Source: RXIX01 sp003989075 (GTDB lineage Bacteria; Pseudomonadota; Gammaproteobacteria; Competibacterales; Competibacteraceae). From it: a stretch of DNA of 64,000 nt. This document shows, one piece after another, positions 52,868 to 62,678 of this stretch. Under the pieces are notes generated by a model. The model searched no databases, was not told the DNA's origin, and saw only the letters and a program-made list of their open reading frames with translations. The stretch is taken from positions 1-64,000 of the forward strand of contig JAKOYN010000117.1 in NCBI GenBank assembly GCA_029780415.1, written 5' to 3'. A program made the translations under genes and the position numbers. Numbering within the stretch: the first letter of the stretch is position 1; every line of letters starts with the position of its first letter.

Positions 52868-55504
52868 ATGGATGCGCCTGAAACAGCAGCGATGCCATCT
52901 CCTTTTCGCAACCCGGCCCATCACGGCACGGATACTCCAGTGGATAATCTCGACCAGCATACCCCGATGATGCAGCAGTATTTGCGCATCAAGGCCGCAC
53001 ATCCGGATGTCCTGCTGTTTTACCGGATGGGCGATTTCTACGAACTGTTCTATGAGGATGCCCGGCGCGCTGCCGAACTGCTCAACATCACGCTCACCAG
53101 TCGCGGCCAGTCAGCCGGGGCGCCGATTCCGATGGCCGGCGTACCGTTCCACGCCGTCGAGAATTATCTGGCCAGGCTAGTCAAACGCGGCCTGTCGGTG
53201 GCGATCTGTGAACAGCTCGGCGATCCGGCCACCAGCAAGGGCCCGGTGGAGCGGCAGGTGGTGCGCATCGTTACCCCGGGCACGCTTACCGATGAGGCGC
53301 TGCTCGATGAGCGGCGCGATACCCTGCTGCTGGCTGTGCATCAGAGCAAGGATCGCTATGGCCTGGCCAGCCTCGATCTCAGCGCTGGGCGTTTCGTGGT
53401 CAGCGAGATCAGCGGCGAAGCGGCGCTGCTCAGCGAGCTGGAGCGGCTGCAACCGGCGGAAGTGCTGCTGGCCGACGATGCCGCGCTGCCGGGGACGTGG
53501 CGCGAGCATCCCGGCCTGCGCCGGCAGGCTCCCTGGCATTTCGATGCCGACAGTGGTCGCCGCGCCCTGTGCACCCAATTTGCGGTGCATGACCTGCACG
53601 GCTTTGGCTGCGCCGGGCTGCCGCTGGCGGTGGCCGCCGCCGGTTGCCTGCTGCAATACGTTAAGGATACCCAGCGCAGCGCCCTGCCGCATCTGCACGG
53701 TCTGCGCGTCGAGCAGCATGAGGACAGCGTGATTCTCGACGCCGCCAGCCGGCGCAATCTGGAACTGGAGCACAGCCTCGGCGGCCATCCCGAACATACC
53801 CTGATCGGCCTGCTCGACCGCTGCGTGACGCCGATGGGCGCACGCCTGCTGCGCCGCTGGACCCATCGACCGCTGCGTGACCGTGTGGTGCTCGGCCAGC
53901 GCCTCGACAGCGTGCAGGGACTGCTCGAACGCGGCGATCATGAAGCGCTGCGCGGCGTGCTGCGCGGCAGCGGCGACATGGAGCGCATCCTAGCCCGGGT
54001 GGCGCTGAAGTCGGCGCGGCCACGCGATCTCATCGCACTGGGCGATGCTCTGGCGCGCCTGCCCCAGGTGCAGGAGATTCTCGCCCGCCACACGGCCCCG
54101 CTGCTGCGCGAACTGGCCCACCGCGCCAGCACCCATCCGGCGATCTGCGAACTGCTGCAGCGCGCGCTGCGACCACAGCCGCCACAACTGCTGCGGGATG
54201 GCGGAGTGATCGCGCCGGGCTATGATGCCGAACTCGACCGCCTGCGCAGCCTCAGCGAGCACGCCGATCAGTATCTGATCGAACTGGAGCAGCGCGAGCG
54301 CAGCCGCACCGGCATTGCCACGCTCAAGGTGGGCTTCAATCGGGTGCACGGCTATTACATTGAAGTCAGCCGCGCCCAGGCTCAGGCGGTGCCGGCCGAC
54401 TACCATCGTCGCCAGACCCTCAAGGGTGCCGAGCGCTACATCATGCCCGAGCTGCAGGCCTTCGAGCACACCGTGCTGCATGCCCACGAGCAGGCCCTGG
54501 CGCGGGAAAAGGCGCTCTACGATGCCCTGCTGGACCAGTTGATCAGTGCATTGCCGGCCCTGCAGGCCAGCGCCGCCGCTCTGGCCGAACTGGACGTACT
54601 GGCCAATCTCGTCGAGCGCGCCGTTGCTCTGCGCTGGCAGCGGCCGGAACTGGTCGATGAGCCGGGTCTGCGCATCGAGGCCGGTCGCCATCCGGTGGTG
54701 GAACAGGTGCTTGAGGTGCCGTTCGTGGCCAATGACCTGCGCCTGGATGCCGAACAGCGGCGCATGCTGATTGTCACCGGCCCCAATCTGGGCGGTAAAA
54801 GCACCTACATGCGCCAGGTGGCGCTGATCGCCCTGCTGGCCCACCTGGGCAGTTTCGTCCCGGCAGCGCGGGCGGTGATCGGACCGCTCGACCGCATTTT
54901 TACCCGTATTGGCGCTGCTGATGATCTGGCCAGCGGCCGCTCTACCTTCATGGTCGAGATGAGCGAGGCGGCCAATATCCTGCATAACGCCACGCCGCGC
55001 AGCCTGGTGCTGATCGATGAGATTGGCCGTGGCACCAGTACCTTCGACGGTCTGGCCCTGGCCTGGGCCTGCGCCGCCCATCTGGCCGGCACGGTGCGCG
55101 CCTTCACCCTGTTTGCCACCCATTATTTCGAGCTGACCCGGCTGCCCGACGAGCATCCCGGCATTGCCAATGTGCATCTGGATGCGCTTGAACACGGCGA
55201 GCACATCGTCTTCCTGCACGAGGTACGCGACGGACCGGCCAGCCGCAGCTATGGTTTGCAGGTAGCGGCACTGGCGGGCGTGCCGGCAGTGGTGATTCAG
55301 CAGGCCCGCCAGCGTCTGCGCCTGCTGGAGCGGCAGATGCTGCACCGCGCCGCGCCGGCCCGTACCGCGGGTGCGCAGTTGCCGCTGTTTGAAGCCGAGC
55401 CGCATCCGGCGCTGGTGGCGCTGGCAGCACTGGCGGATCCGGCGACGCTGGATCCCGAACAGGCGCGTGCGGCTCTGTGCCGTCTGCGTGACTTGTTGTC
55501 CTGA
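52868..55504 (+). CDS. mutS: DNA mismatch repair protein MutS
   Basis: Dimeric mismatch-recognition ATPase, 878 residues (E. coli 853). The N-terminal mismatch-binding domain contains the Phe-x-Glu wedge in YRMGDFYELFYEDA. Connector, core and clamp domains follow. The C-terminal ABC-type ATPase has Walker A GPNLGGKSTYMRQ (near 638), signature DDLASGRSTFMVEM, Walker B LVLIDEIGRGTST and the H-loop FATHYFEL. The C-terminal helix-turn-helix dimerisation segment is present (YGLQVAALAGVP). A 30-residue nonconserved N-terminal stretch precedes the conserved HTPMMQQYL, so a later start (MQQYLRIK or similar) cannot be excluded. It directly follows the AT-rich nuclease-helicase gene. Confidence 0.96.
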   Translation: MDAPETAAMPSPFRNPAHHGTDTPVDNLDQHTPMMQQYLRIKAAHPDVLLFYRMGDFYELFYEDARRAAELLNITLTSRGQSAGAPIPMAGVPFHAVENYLARLVKRGLSVAICEQLGDPATSKGPVERQVVRIVTPGTLTDEALLDERRDTLLLAVHQSKDRYGLASLDLSAGRFVVSEISGEAALLSELERLQPAEVLLADDAALPGTWREHPGLRRQAPWHFDADSGRRALCTQFAVHDLHGFGCAGLPLAVAAAGCLLQYVKDTQRSALPHLHGLRVEQHEDSVILDAASRRNLELEHSLGGHPEHTLIGLLDRCVTPMGARLLRRWTHRPLRDRVVLGQRLDSVQGLLERGDHEALRGVLRGSGDMERILARVALKSARPRDLIALGDALARLPQVQEILARHTAPLLRELAHRASTHPAICELLQRALRPQPPQLLRDGGVIAPGYDAELDRLRSLSEHADQYLIELEQRERSRTGIATLKVGFNRVHGYYIEVSRAQAQAVPADYHRRQTLKGAERYIMPELQAFEHTVLHAHEQALAREKALYDALLDQLISALPALQASAAALAELDVLANLVERAVALRWQRPELVDEPGLRIEAGRHPVVEQVLEVPFVANDLRLDAEQRRMLIVTGPNLGGKSTYMRQVALIALLAHLGSFVPAARAVIGPLDRIFTRIGAADDLASGRSTFMVEMSEAANILHNATPRSLVLIDEIGRGTSTFDGLALAWACAAHLAGTVRAFTLFATHYFELTRLPDEHPGIANVHLDALEHGEHIVFLHEVRDGPASRSYGLQVAALAGVPAVVIQQARQRLRLLERQMLHRAAPARTAGAQLPLFEAEPHPALVALAALADPATLDPEQARAALCRLRDLLS

Positions 55505-55521
55505 ACCCTGACGAGGTGCCT

Positions 55522-55797
55522 GTGGAGACCCTGATCAATCTGGCTGAACGGGTGGCCCGCCGCCGCGAGCTGCTCGATGATCTGGCCGAGATCGACGCCA
55601 TCCTGGCGGAACTGGCCGCTGCCGATGCCGCGCCGGACAGTGATCCCGACCCCGATACTGAAGCAGCCACCGAGGCACGCGTCGCCCGCGCCGAGCACAG
55701 CGCCTGGCTGCAGCGGCAGCGTGCCGGCCTGCTGGTGGTGCTGGCTGAGAATGACCGCGCTCTGCTGGCCTGCGGCGCTAGCGTCTGGGAGTCCTGA
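55522..55797 (+). CDS. Small hypothetical protein between mutS and purE
   Basis: Protein of 91 residues with a charged, helical character (LINLAERVARRRELLDDLAEIDAILAELAAADA split at the acidic linker DSDPDPDTEAATEA). No domain, signal or membrane segment recognised. The GTG chosen has ACGAGG five bases upstream; another GTG two codons earlier is the alternative. Codon use resembles the neighbours. It begins 17 bases after mutS, so may be co-transcribed. Its reality is likely but not certain. Confidence 0.5.
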   Translation: METLINLAERVARRRELLDDLAEIDAILAELAAADAAPDSDPDPDTEAATEARVARAEHSAWLQRQRAGLLVVLAENDRALLACGASVWES

Positions 55798-55879
55798 AAG
55801 GGCTGCCGCCTGTGCACGAGCCGGTGCATAATCACCCGGCAACTCCGCTTTCTCCTCACGAGGCAGACCCGCGACGCGC

Positions 55880-56392
55880 ATGGATATGAACAATGCAACG
55901 CCCCTGGTGGGCTTGATCATGGGCTCCCGTTCCGACTGGAGCACCCTGGAACACGCCGCGCAGACTCTGGATAGCCTGGGCGTGCCCCATGAAATCCGGG
56001 TGGTTTCGGCGCACCGGACCCCGGACCTGCTGTTTGAGTACGCCGCCCGCGCCGAGGAGCGTGGCCTGGAAGTGATCATCGCCGGGGCTGGCGGTGCCGC
56101 GCATCTGCCCGGCATGGTGGCGGCCAAGACCGTGCTGCCGGTGCTGGGTGTGCCGGTGCAGTCCCAGGCGCTCAATGGCCTGGATTCGCTGCTGTCGATC
56201 GTGCAGATGCCCGGTGGTATTCCAGTGGGTACGCTGGCCATCGGCAAGGCCGGCGCGATTAATGCCGCCCTGCTGGCCGCCGCCCTGCTGGGCAATAAAT
56301 ACCCGGCCATCCGCGAAGCGCTGCGCGCCTTTCGTGCCGCACAGACCGACAGTGTGCTGGCCGATCCCGATCCGCGGAGCAGCCGTTTATGA
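55880..56392 (+). CDS. purE: N5-carboxyaminoimidazole ribonucleotide mutase
   Basis: Class I PurE (170 residues) converting N5-CAIR to CAIR in purine synthesis. Motifs LVGLIMGSRSDWSTLEHA, RVVSAHRTPD and IIAGAGGAAHLPGMVAA with VLGVPVQS and SIVQMPGGIPVGTLAIGKAG are diagnostic. The first of two in-frame ATGs is used. Overlaps purK by four bases (ATGA). Works with the PurK product of the next gene. Confidence 0.97.
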   Translation: MDMNNATPLVGLIMGSRSDWSTLEHAAQTLDSLGVPHEIRVVSAHRTPDLLFEYAARAEERGLEVIIAGAGGAAHLPGMVAAKTVLPVLGVPVQSQALNGLDSLLSIVQMPGGIPVGTLAIGKAGAINAALLAAALLGNKYPAIREALRAFRAAQTDSVLADPDPRSSRL

Positions 56393-57522
56393 ACGTCGGT
56401 ATTGTGGGTGGTGGACAACTGGCGCGGATGCTGGCCCTGGCCGGCTATCCTCTGGACCTGCGCTTTCAGGTGCTCGACCCGGCCAGCGATGCCTGCGCCG
56501 GTCAGGTGGCGGCTCTGCTGCGTGGCGACTATGACCAGGAAACGCGTCTGGAAGCCCTGGCGGACTGGGCGGACGTGGTCACCTTCGACTTTGAGAACGT
56601 GCCGGCGGAAGCGGCGCATACTCTGGAGCGGCAGGTGGCAGTTTACCCACCCGCGCAGGCCCTGGCGCTGGCGCAGGACCGGCTGCTGGAAAAAACCCTG
56701 TTCTGGGAGCTGGGCATTCCGACGCCGGCGTTTACCACCGTCGCCAGCCTGAAGGAACTGCAGGCCGCCATCGAGCGGGTCGGGCTGCCGGCGATGCTGA
56801 AAACCCGCCGCCTGGGTTACGATGGCAAAGGCCAGTACCTGCTGCGCGAGGCCGCTGATGCCGATGCCGCCTGGCGCGCGCTGGGCGGGGTACCGCTGCT
56901 GCTGGAGAGCTTCATACCCTTTGAACGCGAGGTGTCGGTGCTGGCGGTGCGCGGCCGCGATGGGTCCACGGCCTGTTACCCGCTGGTGGAAAATCACCAT
57001 CGCGATGGCATTCTGCGCCTGTCGCGGGCACCGCTGGCCGCACCGGAACTGGCGCGCGAGGGCTGGAACTATGCCCGCCGTCTGCTCGACCGCCTGCACT
57101 ATGTTGGCCTGCTGGCGGTGGAATTCTTCGTCCGCGATGGCCGCCTGATCGCCAACGAGATGGCGCCACGGGTGCATAACTCCGGGCACTGGACCATCGA
57201 GGGCGCGCAGACCAGCCAGTTTGAAAACCATCTGCGCGCAGTGCTCGGCCTGCCGCTGGGCCTCACCGAGGCGCTCGGTCATGCGGCGATGATCAATTGC
57301 ATCGGCAGTCTGCCGCCCCGCGCGGCGGTGCTGGCGGTGCCCGGCGCCCATTACCACGCCTATGGCAAGGCAGCGCGCCCCGGTCGCAAGGTTGGCCATA
57401 TCACCCTGCGCGCTGATACGCCCGCAGCACTGGAAGCCGGACTGGAGCAGTTGCTGCCGCTGGCGGGCTACCGGGCCGATGATTTCCACAGTCCGCCGCT
57501 TGCGGGGAACCCTGATGACTGA
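56389..57522 (+). CDS. purK: N5-carboxyaminoimidazole ribonucleotide synthase
   Basis: ATP-grasp enzyme of 377 residues that makes N5-CAIR from AIR, bicarbonate and ATP. The N-terminus MNVGIVGGGQLARMLALAG is typical, followed by TFDFENVPAEAA, LKTRRLGYDGKGQYLL (ATP-binding), EREVSVLAVRGRDG, ENHHRDGILRLSRAP and IANEMAPRVHNSGHWTIEG. Overlaps purE by four bases, and its end overlaps the start of the MoxR-like gene by eight bases. Confidence 0.97.
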   Translation: MNVGIVGGGQLARMLALAGYPLDLRFQVLDPASDACAGQVAALLRGDYDQETRLEALADWADVVTFDFENVPAEAAHTLERQVAVYPPAQALALAQDRLLEKTLFWELGIPTPAFTTVASLKELQAAIERVGLPAMLKTRRLGYDGKGQYLLREAADADAAWRALGGVPLLLESFIPFEREVSVLAVRGRDGSTACYPLVENHHRDGILRLSRAPLAAPELAREGWNYARRLLDRLHYVGLLAVEFFVRDGRLIANEMAPRVHNSGHWTIEGAQTSQFENHLRAVLGLPLGLTEALGHAAMINCIGSLPPRAAVLAVPGAHYHAYGKAARPGRKVGHITLRADTPAALEAGLEQLLPLAGYRADDFHSPPLAGNPDD

Positions 57523-58594
57523 GTTGCAGCGCGAACACGCCGAACAGCATTTTGCTGAGGAACTGCACGTTCTGGCCGAACAGGACCGCCGCACGCGCCC
57601 GCCCAACTGGCGCCTGTCGCCCTGGGCGGTGACCACCTACCTGCTCGGCGGCACCCTCGATAACGGCTTCAGCGTTACACCCAAGTACATCGGCAGTCGC
57701 CGCCTGATCGAAATTGCCGTTGCCACCCTGGCAACCGATCGCGCTCTGCTGCTGCTTGGCGTGCCCGGCACCGCCAAGACCTGGGTCTCTGAGCATCTGG
57801 CGGCAGCGATCTGCGGCAGCTCGACCGCTTTGGTACAGGGCACCGCCGGTACCAGCGAAGAGGCTATCCGCTACGGCTGGAACTATGCCCGACTACTGGC
57901 CGAGGGACCGTCACCGGCGGCGCTGGTACCCAGTCCGGTGATGCGCGCCATGCAGGAAGGCAGCATCGCCCGGGTCGAGGAGCTGACCCGCATCCCCGCC
58001 GATGTGCAGGATGCACTGATCACGGTGCTGTCCGAGAAGACCCTGCCGATTCCTGAACTCGACAGCGAGGTGCAGGCCCGCAAGGGCTTTAACCTGATCG
58101 CGACCGCCAATGATCGCGACCGGGGTGTGAATGAACTGTCCAGCGCCCTGAAGCGCCGCTTCAATACCGTGGTGCTGCCGGTGCCCGAGACTCTGGATGA
58201 GGAAGTGGCTATCGTCCAGCAGCGTGCTGCCGCGCTGGGTCGGGCCTTGGCGCTGCCCGCTGAACCGCCGGCGCTGGAGGATGTGCGCCGCCTGGTCACT
58301 CTATTCCGCGAGCTGCGCGCCGGGGTGACCGTGGATGGCAAGGCCAAGCTGAAATCACCCAGCGGTACCCTGAGCGTCGCCGAAGCGATCTCGGTGCTCA
58401 ACCACGGTCTGGCGCTGGCGGCGCACTTTGGCGATGGCCGTCTGCAGGCCGCTGATCTGGCTGCCGGTCTGGTGGGCGCGGTGGTTAAGGATCCGGTGCA
58501 GGATGCTCTGGTGTGGCGCGAATATCTGGAAACCGTGGTCAAGGAGCGCGACGGCTGGAAGGATCTGTATCGCGCCTGCCGCGACCTCGCCTGA
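57515..58594 (+). CDS. MoxR-like AAA+ ATPase partnered with DUF5682
   Basis: AAA+ ATPase of the MoxR/ChlI/YifB-like group, 359 residues. Motifs: Walker A LLGVPGTAKTWVSEH (near 90), a Walker B-like segment in ARVEELTRIPADVQDAL, sensor 1 NLIATANDRDRGVNEL, and arginine-finger/sensor 2 region SALKRRFN. The segment LAEGPSPAALVPSPVMRAM is typical of the subgroup. Such ATPases act as chaperone-like remodelling factors, usually with a von Willebrand factor A partner. Here the partner is a DUF5682 gene 10 bases on, and no VWA gene follows. The ATG giving MTELQREHAEQ overlaps the purK stop. Confidence 0.9.
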   Translation: MTELQREHAEQHFAEELHVLAEQDRRTRPPNWRLSPWAVTTYLLGGTLDNGFSVTPKYIGSRRLIEIAVATLATDRALLLLGVPGTAKTWVSEHLAAAICGSSTALVQGTAGTSEEAIRYGWNYARLLAEGPSPAALVPSPVMRAMQEGSIARVEELTRIPADVQDALITVLSEKTLPIPELDSEVQARKGFNLIATANDRDRGVNELSSALKRRFNTVVLPVPETLDEEVAIVQQRAAALGRALALPAEPPALEDVRRLVTLFRELRAGVTVDGKAKLKSPSGTLSVAEAISVLNHGLALAAHFGDGRLQAADLAAGLVGAVVKDPVQDALVWREYLETVVKERDGWKDLYRACRDLA

Positions 58595-58604
58595 GACCGC
58601 GACC

Positions 58605-60905
58605 ATGGCCGAGTCCGCCGCGCCGACGCTGCTCGGTATCCGCCATCATGGCCCCGGTTCGGCACGCAGCGTGCTGGCGGCGTTGACAGCGCTGCAGCCG
58701 GATCTGATCCTGGTGGAAGGACCACCCGATGCCCAGGATTTGTTGCCGCTGGTGATTGATCCGGACCTGCGGCCGCCGGTGGCGCTGCTGCTGTACGATC
58801 CCGGCGAACCGCGCCACGCCGTCTATTACCCCTTCGCCAGCTTTTCCCCGGAATGGCAGGCAATCCGCTATGGCCTGCAGCAGGGCGTGCCGGTGCGCTT
58901 CATGGACCTGCCGCAGGCGGTGCGCCTGGCGCTGGAGATCAACGCGGCAACAGCGGCTGTGCCTGAAGCGGCTGCCGATGGCGCTGATGAGGTGGAAACA
59001 GTCCAGCCGATCGCAGAGCCTCCGGATGCCGCGCCGCCGCCGGCTGGCCCACAGGGGCCCGAACTGCGCCGCGATCCGCTGCGCTGGGTCGCGGAAGCGG
59101 CCGGTTATGGCGATGGCGAACGCTGGTGGGAACATCAGGTTGAACTGCGCCAGGACAGCAGCGAGCTGTTTCAGGCGATCGGCGAGCTGATGGGCGCGCT
59201 GCGTGCCGCTGCTGATGCCGAACAGCCGCCGGAACTGCTCGAACAGCAGCGCGAGGCGGCGATGCGCACACAACTGCGTGCGGCGCAGAAGGAAGGGTTT
59301 CAGCGCATTGCCGTGGTCTGCGGCGCCTGGCATGTGCCGGCGCTGGCCAATCTGCCGCCGGCGCGCACCGATGCCGCCCTGCTCAAGGGCCTGCCCAAAC
59401 GCAAGCTCGCCGCGACCTGGGTGCCGTGGACTCATGGCCGTCTGACCCAGGCCAGCGGTTATGGCGCCGGGGTCGCCGCGCCGGGTTTCTATCAGCATCT
59501 CTGGGACAGCGTCGGGGAACCGGCGCCGCGCTGGCTGGCGCGGATCGCACAACTGCTGCGTGAGCAGGATCTGTCCGCGTCCACGGCCAGCGTCATCGAG
59601 GCAACCCGGCTGGCCGAGGCCCTGGCAGCGCTGCGCGCCCGGCCGCGCCCGACTCTGGATGAATTGAACGAGGCAACCCTGGCAGTGCTCTGCCAGGGCG
59701 ATGCTGCGCCGCTGCGGCTGATTGAAGAGCAGTTACTGATCGGCGAGTGCCTGGGTGTGGTGCCGGAGCATACGCCGATGCTGCCCCTGCAACTGGATCT
59801 GCAGCGCCAGCAGAAGCGGCTGCGTCTGCCGCCGGAAGCCGGGCAGCGCCGGCTGGAACTGGATTTGCGCCAGCCCAATGACCTGGAGCGCAGCCAGCTG
59901 CTGCACCGCCTGAATCTGCTCGGCATTGCCTGGGGCCAGCCGGAGCAGGCCAGCGGCAAGGGCACCTTCAAGGAGCATTGGCGCCTGCAGTGGCAGCCGG
60001 AACTGGCGCTGGCCGTGATCGAGGCCAGCCTGTGGGGCAATAGCGTCGCCGATGCCGCCAGCGCCCGCGCCCGCGATCAGGCGCAGAAAAGTGATCAGCT
60101 CAGCGCCCTGACCGCGCTGGTCGAACAGACCCTGCTGGCCGCGCTGCCCGATGTGATCCACGCGCTCATGGCGCTGCTGCAGGACCGGGCTGCCCTGACC
60201 CACGATATCCCGCATCTGATGGAAAGCCTGCCGCCGCTGGCGCGGGTGCTGCGCTATGGCGATGTGCGCCAGACCGACGCCAGCCGGGTCGGTCCGGTGG
60301 TGGCCGGGCTGGTGACGCGCATTGCCATCGGTCTGCCCGCGGCCTGCAGCGCCCTCGACGATGCGGCAGCAGCGGACATGTTCGCGCACCTGCAAGCGAC
60401 GCAGGCGGCTGTCGCCCTGTTGCAGGAGGCCGGGCAAACCGCAATCTGGCAGGGCGCGCTGGCGCGGCTGGCCGATCAGGTGGGCCTGCATGGCCTGGTG
60501 GCTGGGCATACCTGCCGGCTGCTGTTCGAACAACAGGTGTTCGATGCGGCGGAAACCGGCCGGCGCATGGGCCTGGCGCTGTCGCCAGCCGGTGATGTCG
60601 CCAGGGCAGCGGCCTGGCTGGAGGGCTTCCTGCACGGTAGCGGTCTGCTGCTGCTGCATCACGAGGGGCTGTGGCAACTGCTCGATGCCTGGCTGTGTGG
60701 GCTGTCCGGTACGGCCTTCACCCAGATGCTACCGCTGCTGCGCCGCACCTTTTCCGGCTTTGCCGCCCCGGAACGGCGCCAGCTTGGCGAGCGAGTGCAG
60801 CGTGGCAGCTCCGGTCCTGGCGTACCCGGCGTCGCCACCCATGTCGATGTGGCACGCGCCGATCAGGTGCTGCCGCTGGCGGCGCGGCTGCTTGGACTGG
60901 TCTGA
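58605..60905 (+). CDS. DUF5682 family protein of the MoxR-linked cluster
   Basis: Large cytoplasmic protein of 766 residues in DUF5682. The N-terminus LLGIRHHGPGSARSVLAAL, LVEGPPDAQDLLPL, PVALLLYDPGEPRHAVYYPFASFSPEWQ and VRFMDLPQ is highly characteristic. RDPLRWVAEAAGYGDGERWWE and RIAVVCGAWHVPALANL follow. The last segment and the GIRHHGPGSA start recall the EreA/ChaN/TraB fold, whose His and Glu residues bind metal, but catalysis is not shown. The C-terminal half (about 350-766) is Leu/Ala-rich helical repeat-like. Paired with the upstream AAA+ ATPase. In other genomes such pairs are accompanied by VWA and SWIM zinc-finger genes, which are absent here. Confidence 0.85.
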   Translation: MAESAAPTLLGIRHHGPGSARSVLAALTALQPDLILVEGPPDAQDLLPLVIDPDLRPPVALLLYDPGEPRHAVYYPFASFSPEWQAIRYGLQQGVPVRFMDLPQAVRLALEINAATAAVPEAAADGADEVETVQPIAEPPDAAPPPAGPQGPELRRDPLRWVAEAAGYGDGERWWEHQVELRQDSSELFQAIGELMGALRAAADAEQPPELLEQQREAAMRTQLRAAQKEGFQRIAVVCGAWHVPALANLPPARTDAALLKGLPKRKLAATWVPWTHGRLTQASGYGAGVAAPGFYQHLWDSVGEPAPRWLARIAQLLREQDLSASTASVIEATRLAEALAALRARPRPTLDELNEATLAVLCQGDAAPLRLIEEQLLIGECLGVVPEHTPMLPLQLDLQRQQKRLRLPPEAGQRRLELDLRQPNDLERSQLLHRLNLLGIAWGQPEQASGKGTFKEHWRLQWQPELALAVIEASLWGNSVADAASARARDQAQKSDQLSALTALVEQTLLAALPDVIHALMALLQDRAALTHDIPHLMESLPPLARVLRYGDVRQTDASRVGPVVAGLVTRIAIGLPAACSALDDAAAADMFAHLQATQAAVALLQEAGQTAIWQGALARLADQVGLHGLVAGHTCRLLFEQQVFDAAETGRRMGLALSPAGDVARAAAWLEGFLHGSGLLLLHHEGLWQLLDAWLCGLSGTAFTQMLPLLRRTFSGFAAPERRQLGERVQRGSSGPGVPGVATHVDVARADQVLPLAARLLGLV

Positions 60906-61084
60906 ACGGCACCAGGAACGGGTCGGAACTTCATCGCTGCATCAACCACAACCCGTCAGGATATGGCTGATGCAGCAGCGTGGTGCGCGCACCGTCGGTG
61001 GACCCGGTTGAATTCGGGTAAAATCCACGCAATTGCGCAACATCCCATTCAAAATTCCCGATTCCCGACCCCAGCCGACCCGTG

Positions 61085-62677
61085 ATGAGCACCTTTCTTG
61101 ACGAACTGAACCGCCGGCGTACCTTCGCCATCATCTCCCACCCCGACGCCGGTAAAACCACCCTGACCGAAAAGCTGCTGCTATTTGGCGGCGCTATTCA
61201 GCTGGCCGGCACGGTCAAGGGCCGCAAGGCGACCCGCCATGTAACCAGCGATTGGATGGCGCTGGAGCAGCAGCGCGGCATCTCAGTCACCTCCTCGGTG
61301 ATGCAGTTCCCCTACCGCGAGTGCATCGTCAACCTGCTCGATACGCCCGGGCACGAGGATTTTTCCGAGGACACCTATCGCACCCTGACCGCAGTGGATT
61401 CGGCGCTGATGGTGATCGACTGCGCCAAGGGTGTCGAGGAACGCACCATCAAGCTGATGGAGGTCTGCCGGCTGCGCGACACACCGATCTTTACCTTCAT
61501 CAACAAGCTCGACCGCGAAGGCCGCGAACCGATCGAACTGCTCGACGAGGTCGAGAATATTCTCAAGATCCGCTGCGCGCCGATCACCTGGCCGATTGGC
61601 ATGGGTCGCGAACTGAAGGGTGTCTATCACCTGGAGCAGGATTTCATCCACTTCTACGACCCGTCCCGCGATGGGCGCATCAATACCGGCCATACCATCC
61701 AGGGTCTGCATCATCCGGCGGTCGATCAGGAACTCGGCGCCGAACGGGCGGCGGCGCTGCGTGAGGAAATCGATCTGGTGCGCGGCGCCAGCCATGCCTT
61801 CGATTTCGCCGACTACCGCGCCGGGCGCTTGACGCCGGTATTCTTCGGCTCGGCACTGACCAATTTCGGCGTGCAGGAAATGCTCGACGGTTTCATCGAA
61901 CATGCCCCGCCACCGGGTAGTCGCGCCACCGTGCAGCGTCTGGTGGCCGCTGACGAGGAGGCATTCACCGGCTTCGTGTTTAAAATCCAGGCCAACATGG
62001 ACCCGCAGCACCGCGACCGCATTGCCTTTCTGCGGGTCTGTTCCGGCACTTATCAGCCGGGGATGAAAGCGCGCCATGTCCGCCTTGGCCGCGAGGTGAA
62101 AATCGCCGATGCGCTGACCTTCATGGCCGCCGAGCGCGAGCATGTCGAAGCTGCCTATGCCGGCGACATCATCGGCCTGCACAACCACGGCACCATCCGC
62201 ATCGGTGATACCTTCACCCAGGGCGAGGAACTGACTTTCACCGGCGTTCCCGATTTCGCCCCGGAACTGTTCCGACGCGCCCGGCTGCGCGATCCTTTGA
62301 AGATGAAAGCGCTGCAAAAGGGTCTGGAGCAGCTCTGCGAGGAAGGCGCAACGCAACTGTTCCGCCCGCTCAACAGCAACGACCTGATTCTCGGCGCGGT
62401 CGGTATCCTGCAATTCGATGTGGCCGCCTTCCGCCTGCGCAGCGAGTATGGGGTCGAGTGCGGTTTTGAGAACGTCAACGTCACCACCGCGCGCTGGGTG
62501 CGCTGCGCCGATACCCGGCGCTTTGAGGAATTCAAGAACAAGCTGCACGATAACCTGGCGCTGGATCACCATGGTGAACTGGTCTATATCGCACCGACCC
62601 GGGTCAACCTGCAATTGACCCAGGAGCGCTGGCCTGAGGTGCGCTTTGCCGCTACCCGTGAACACGGAGCGCACTGA
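61085..62677 (+). CDS. prfC: Peptide chain release factor 3
   Basis: Translational GTPase RF3 (530 residues), which recycles RF1/RF2 after peptide release. GTP-binding motifs are HPDAGKTTLTEKLL (G1), GISVTSSV (G2), DTPGHEDFSEDTYRTL (G3) and NKLDREGREP (G4). EF-Tu-like domains II and III follow, with FVFKIQANMDPQHRDRIAFLRVCSG and FRLRSEYGVECGFENV. The ATG is preferred over a GTG one codon earlier. The 179-base gap before it has a TAAAAT hexamer near 61019 as a possible -10, but no good -35. The following aas gene begins one base after the stop. Confidence 0.97.
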   Translation: MSTFLDELNRRRTFAIISHPDAGKTTLTEKLLLFGGAIQLAGTVKGRKATRHVTSDWMALEQQRGISVTSSVMQFPYRECIVNLLDTPGHEDFSEDTYRTLTAVDSALMVIDCAKGVEERTIKLMEVCRLRDTPIFTFINKLDREGREPIELLDEVENILKIRCAPITWPIGMGRELKGVYHLEQDFIHFYDPSRDGRINTGHTIQGLHHPAVDQELGAERAAALREEIDLVRGASHAFDFADYRAGRLTPVFFGSALTNFGVQEMLDGFIEHAPPPGSRATVQRLVAADEEAFTGFVFKIQANMDPQHRDRIAFLRVCSGTYQPGMKARHVRLGREVKIADALTFMAAEREHVEAAYAGDIIGLHNHGTIRIGDTFTQGEELTFTGVPDFAPELFRRARLRDPLKMKALQKGLEQLCEEGATQLFRPLNSNDLILGAVGILQFDVAAFRLRSEYGVECGFENVNVTTARWVRCADTRRFEEFKNKLHDNLALDHHGELVYIAPTRVNLQLTQERWPEVRFAATREHGAH

Positions 62678-62678
62678 G

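Noticed and set aside
55297..57636. Very long minus-strand open frame opposite mutS, purE and purK
   Set aside because: It spans several well-supported genes on the other strand and shows no protein family features.
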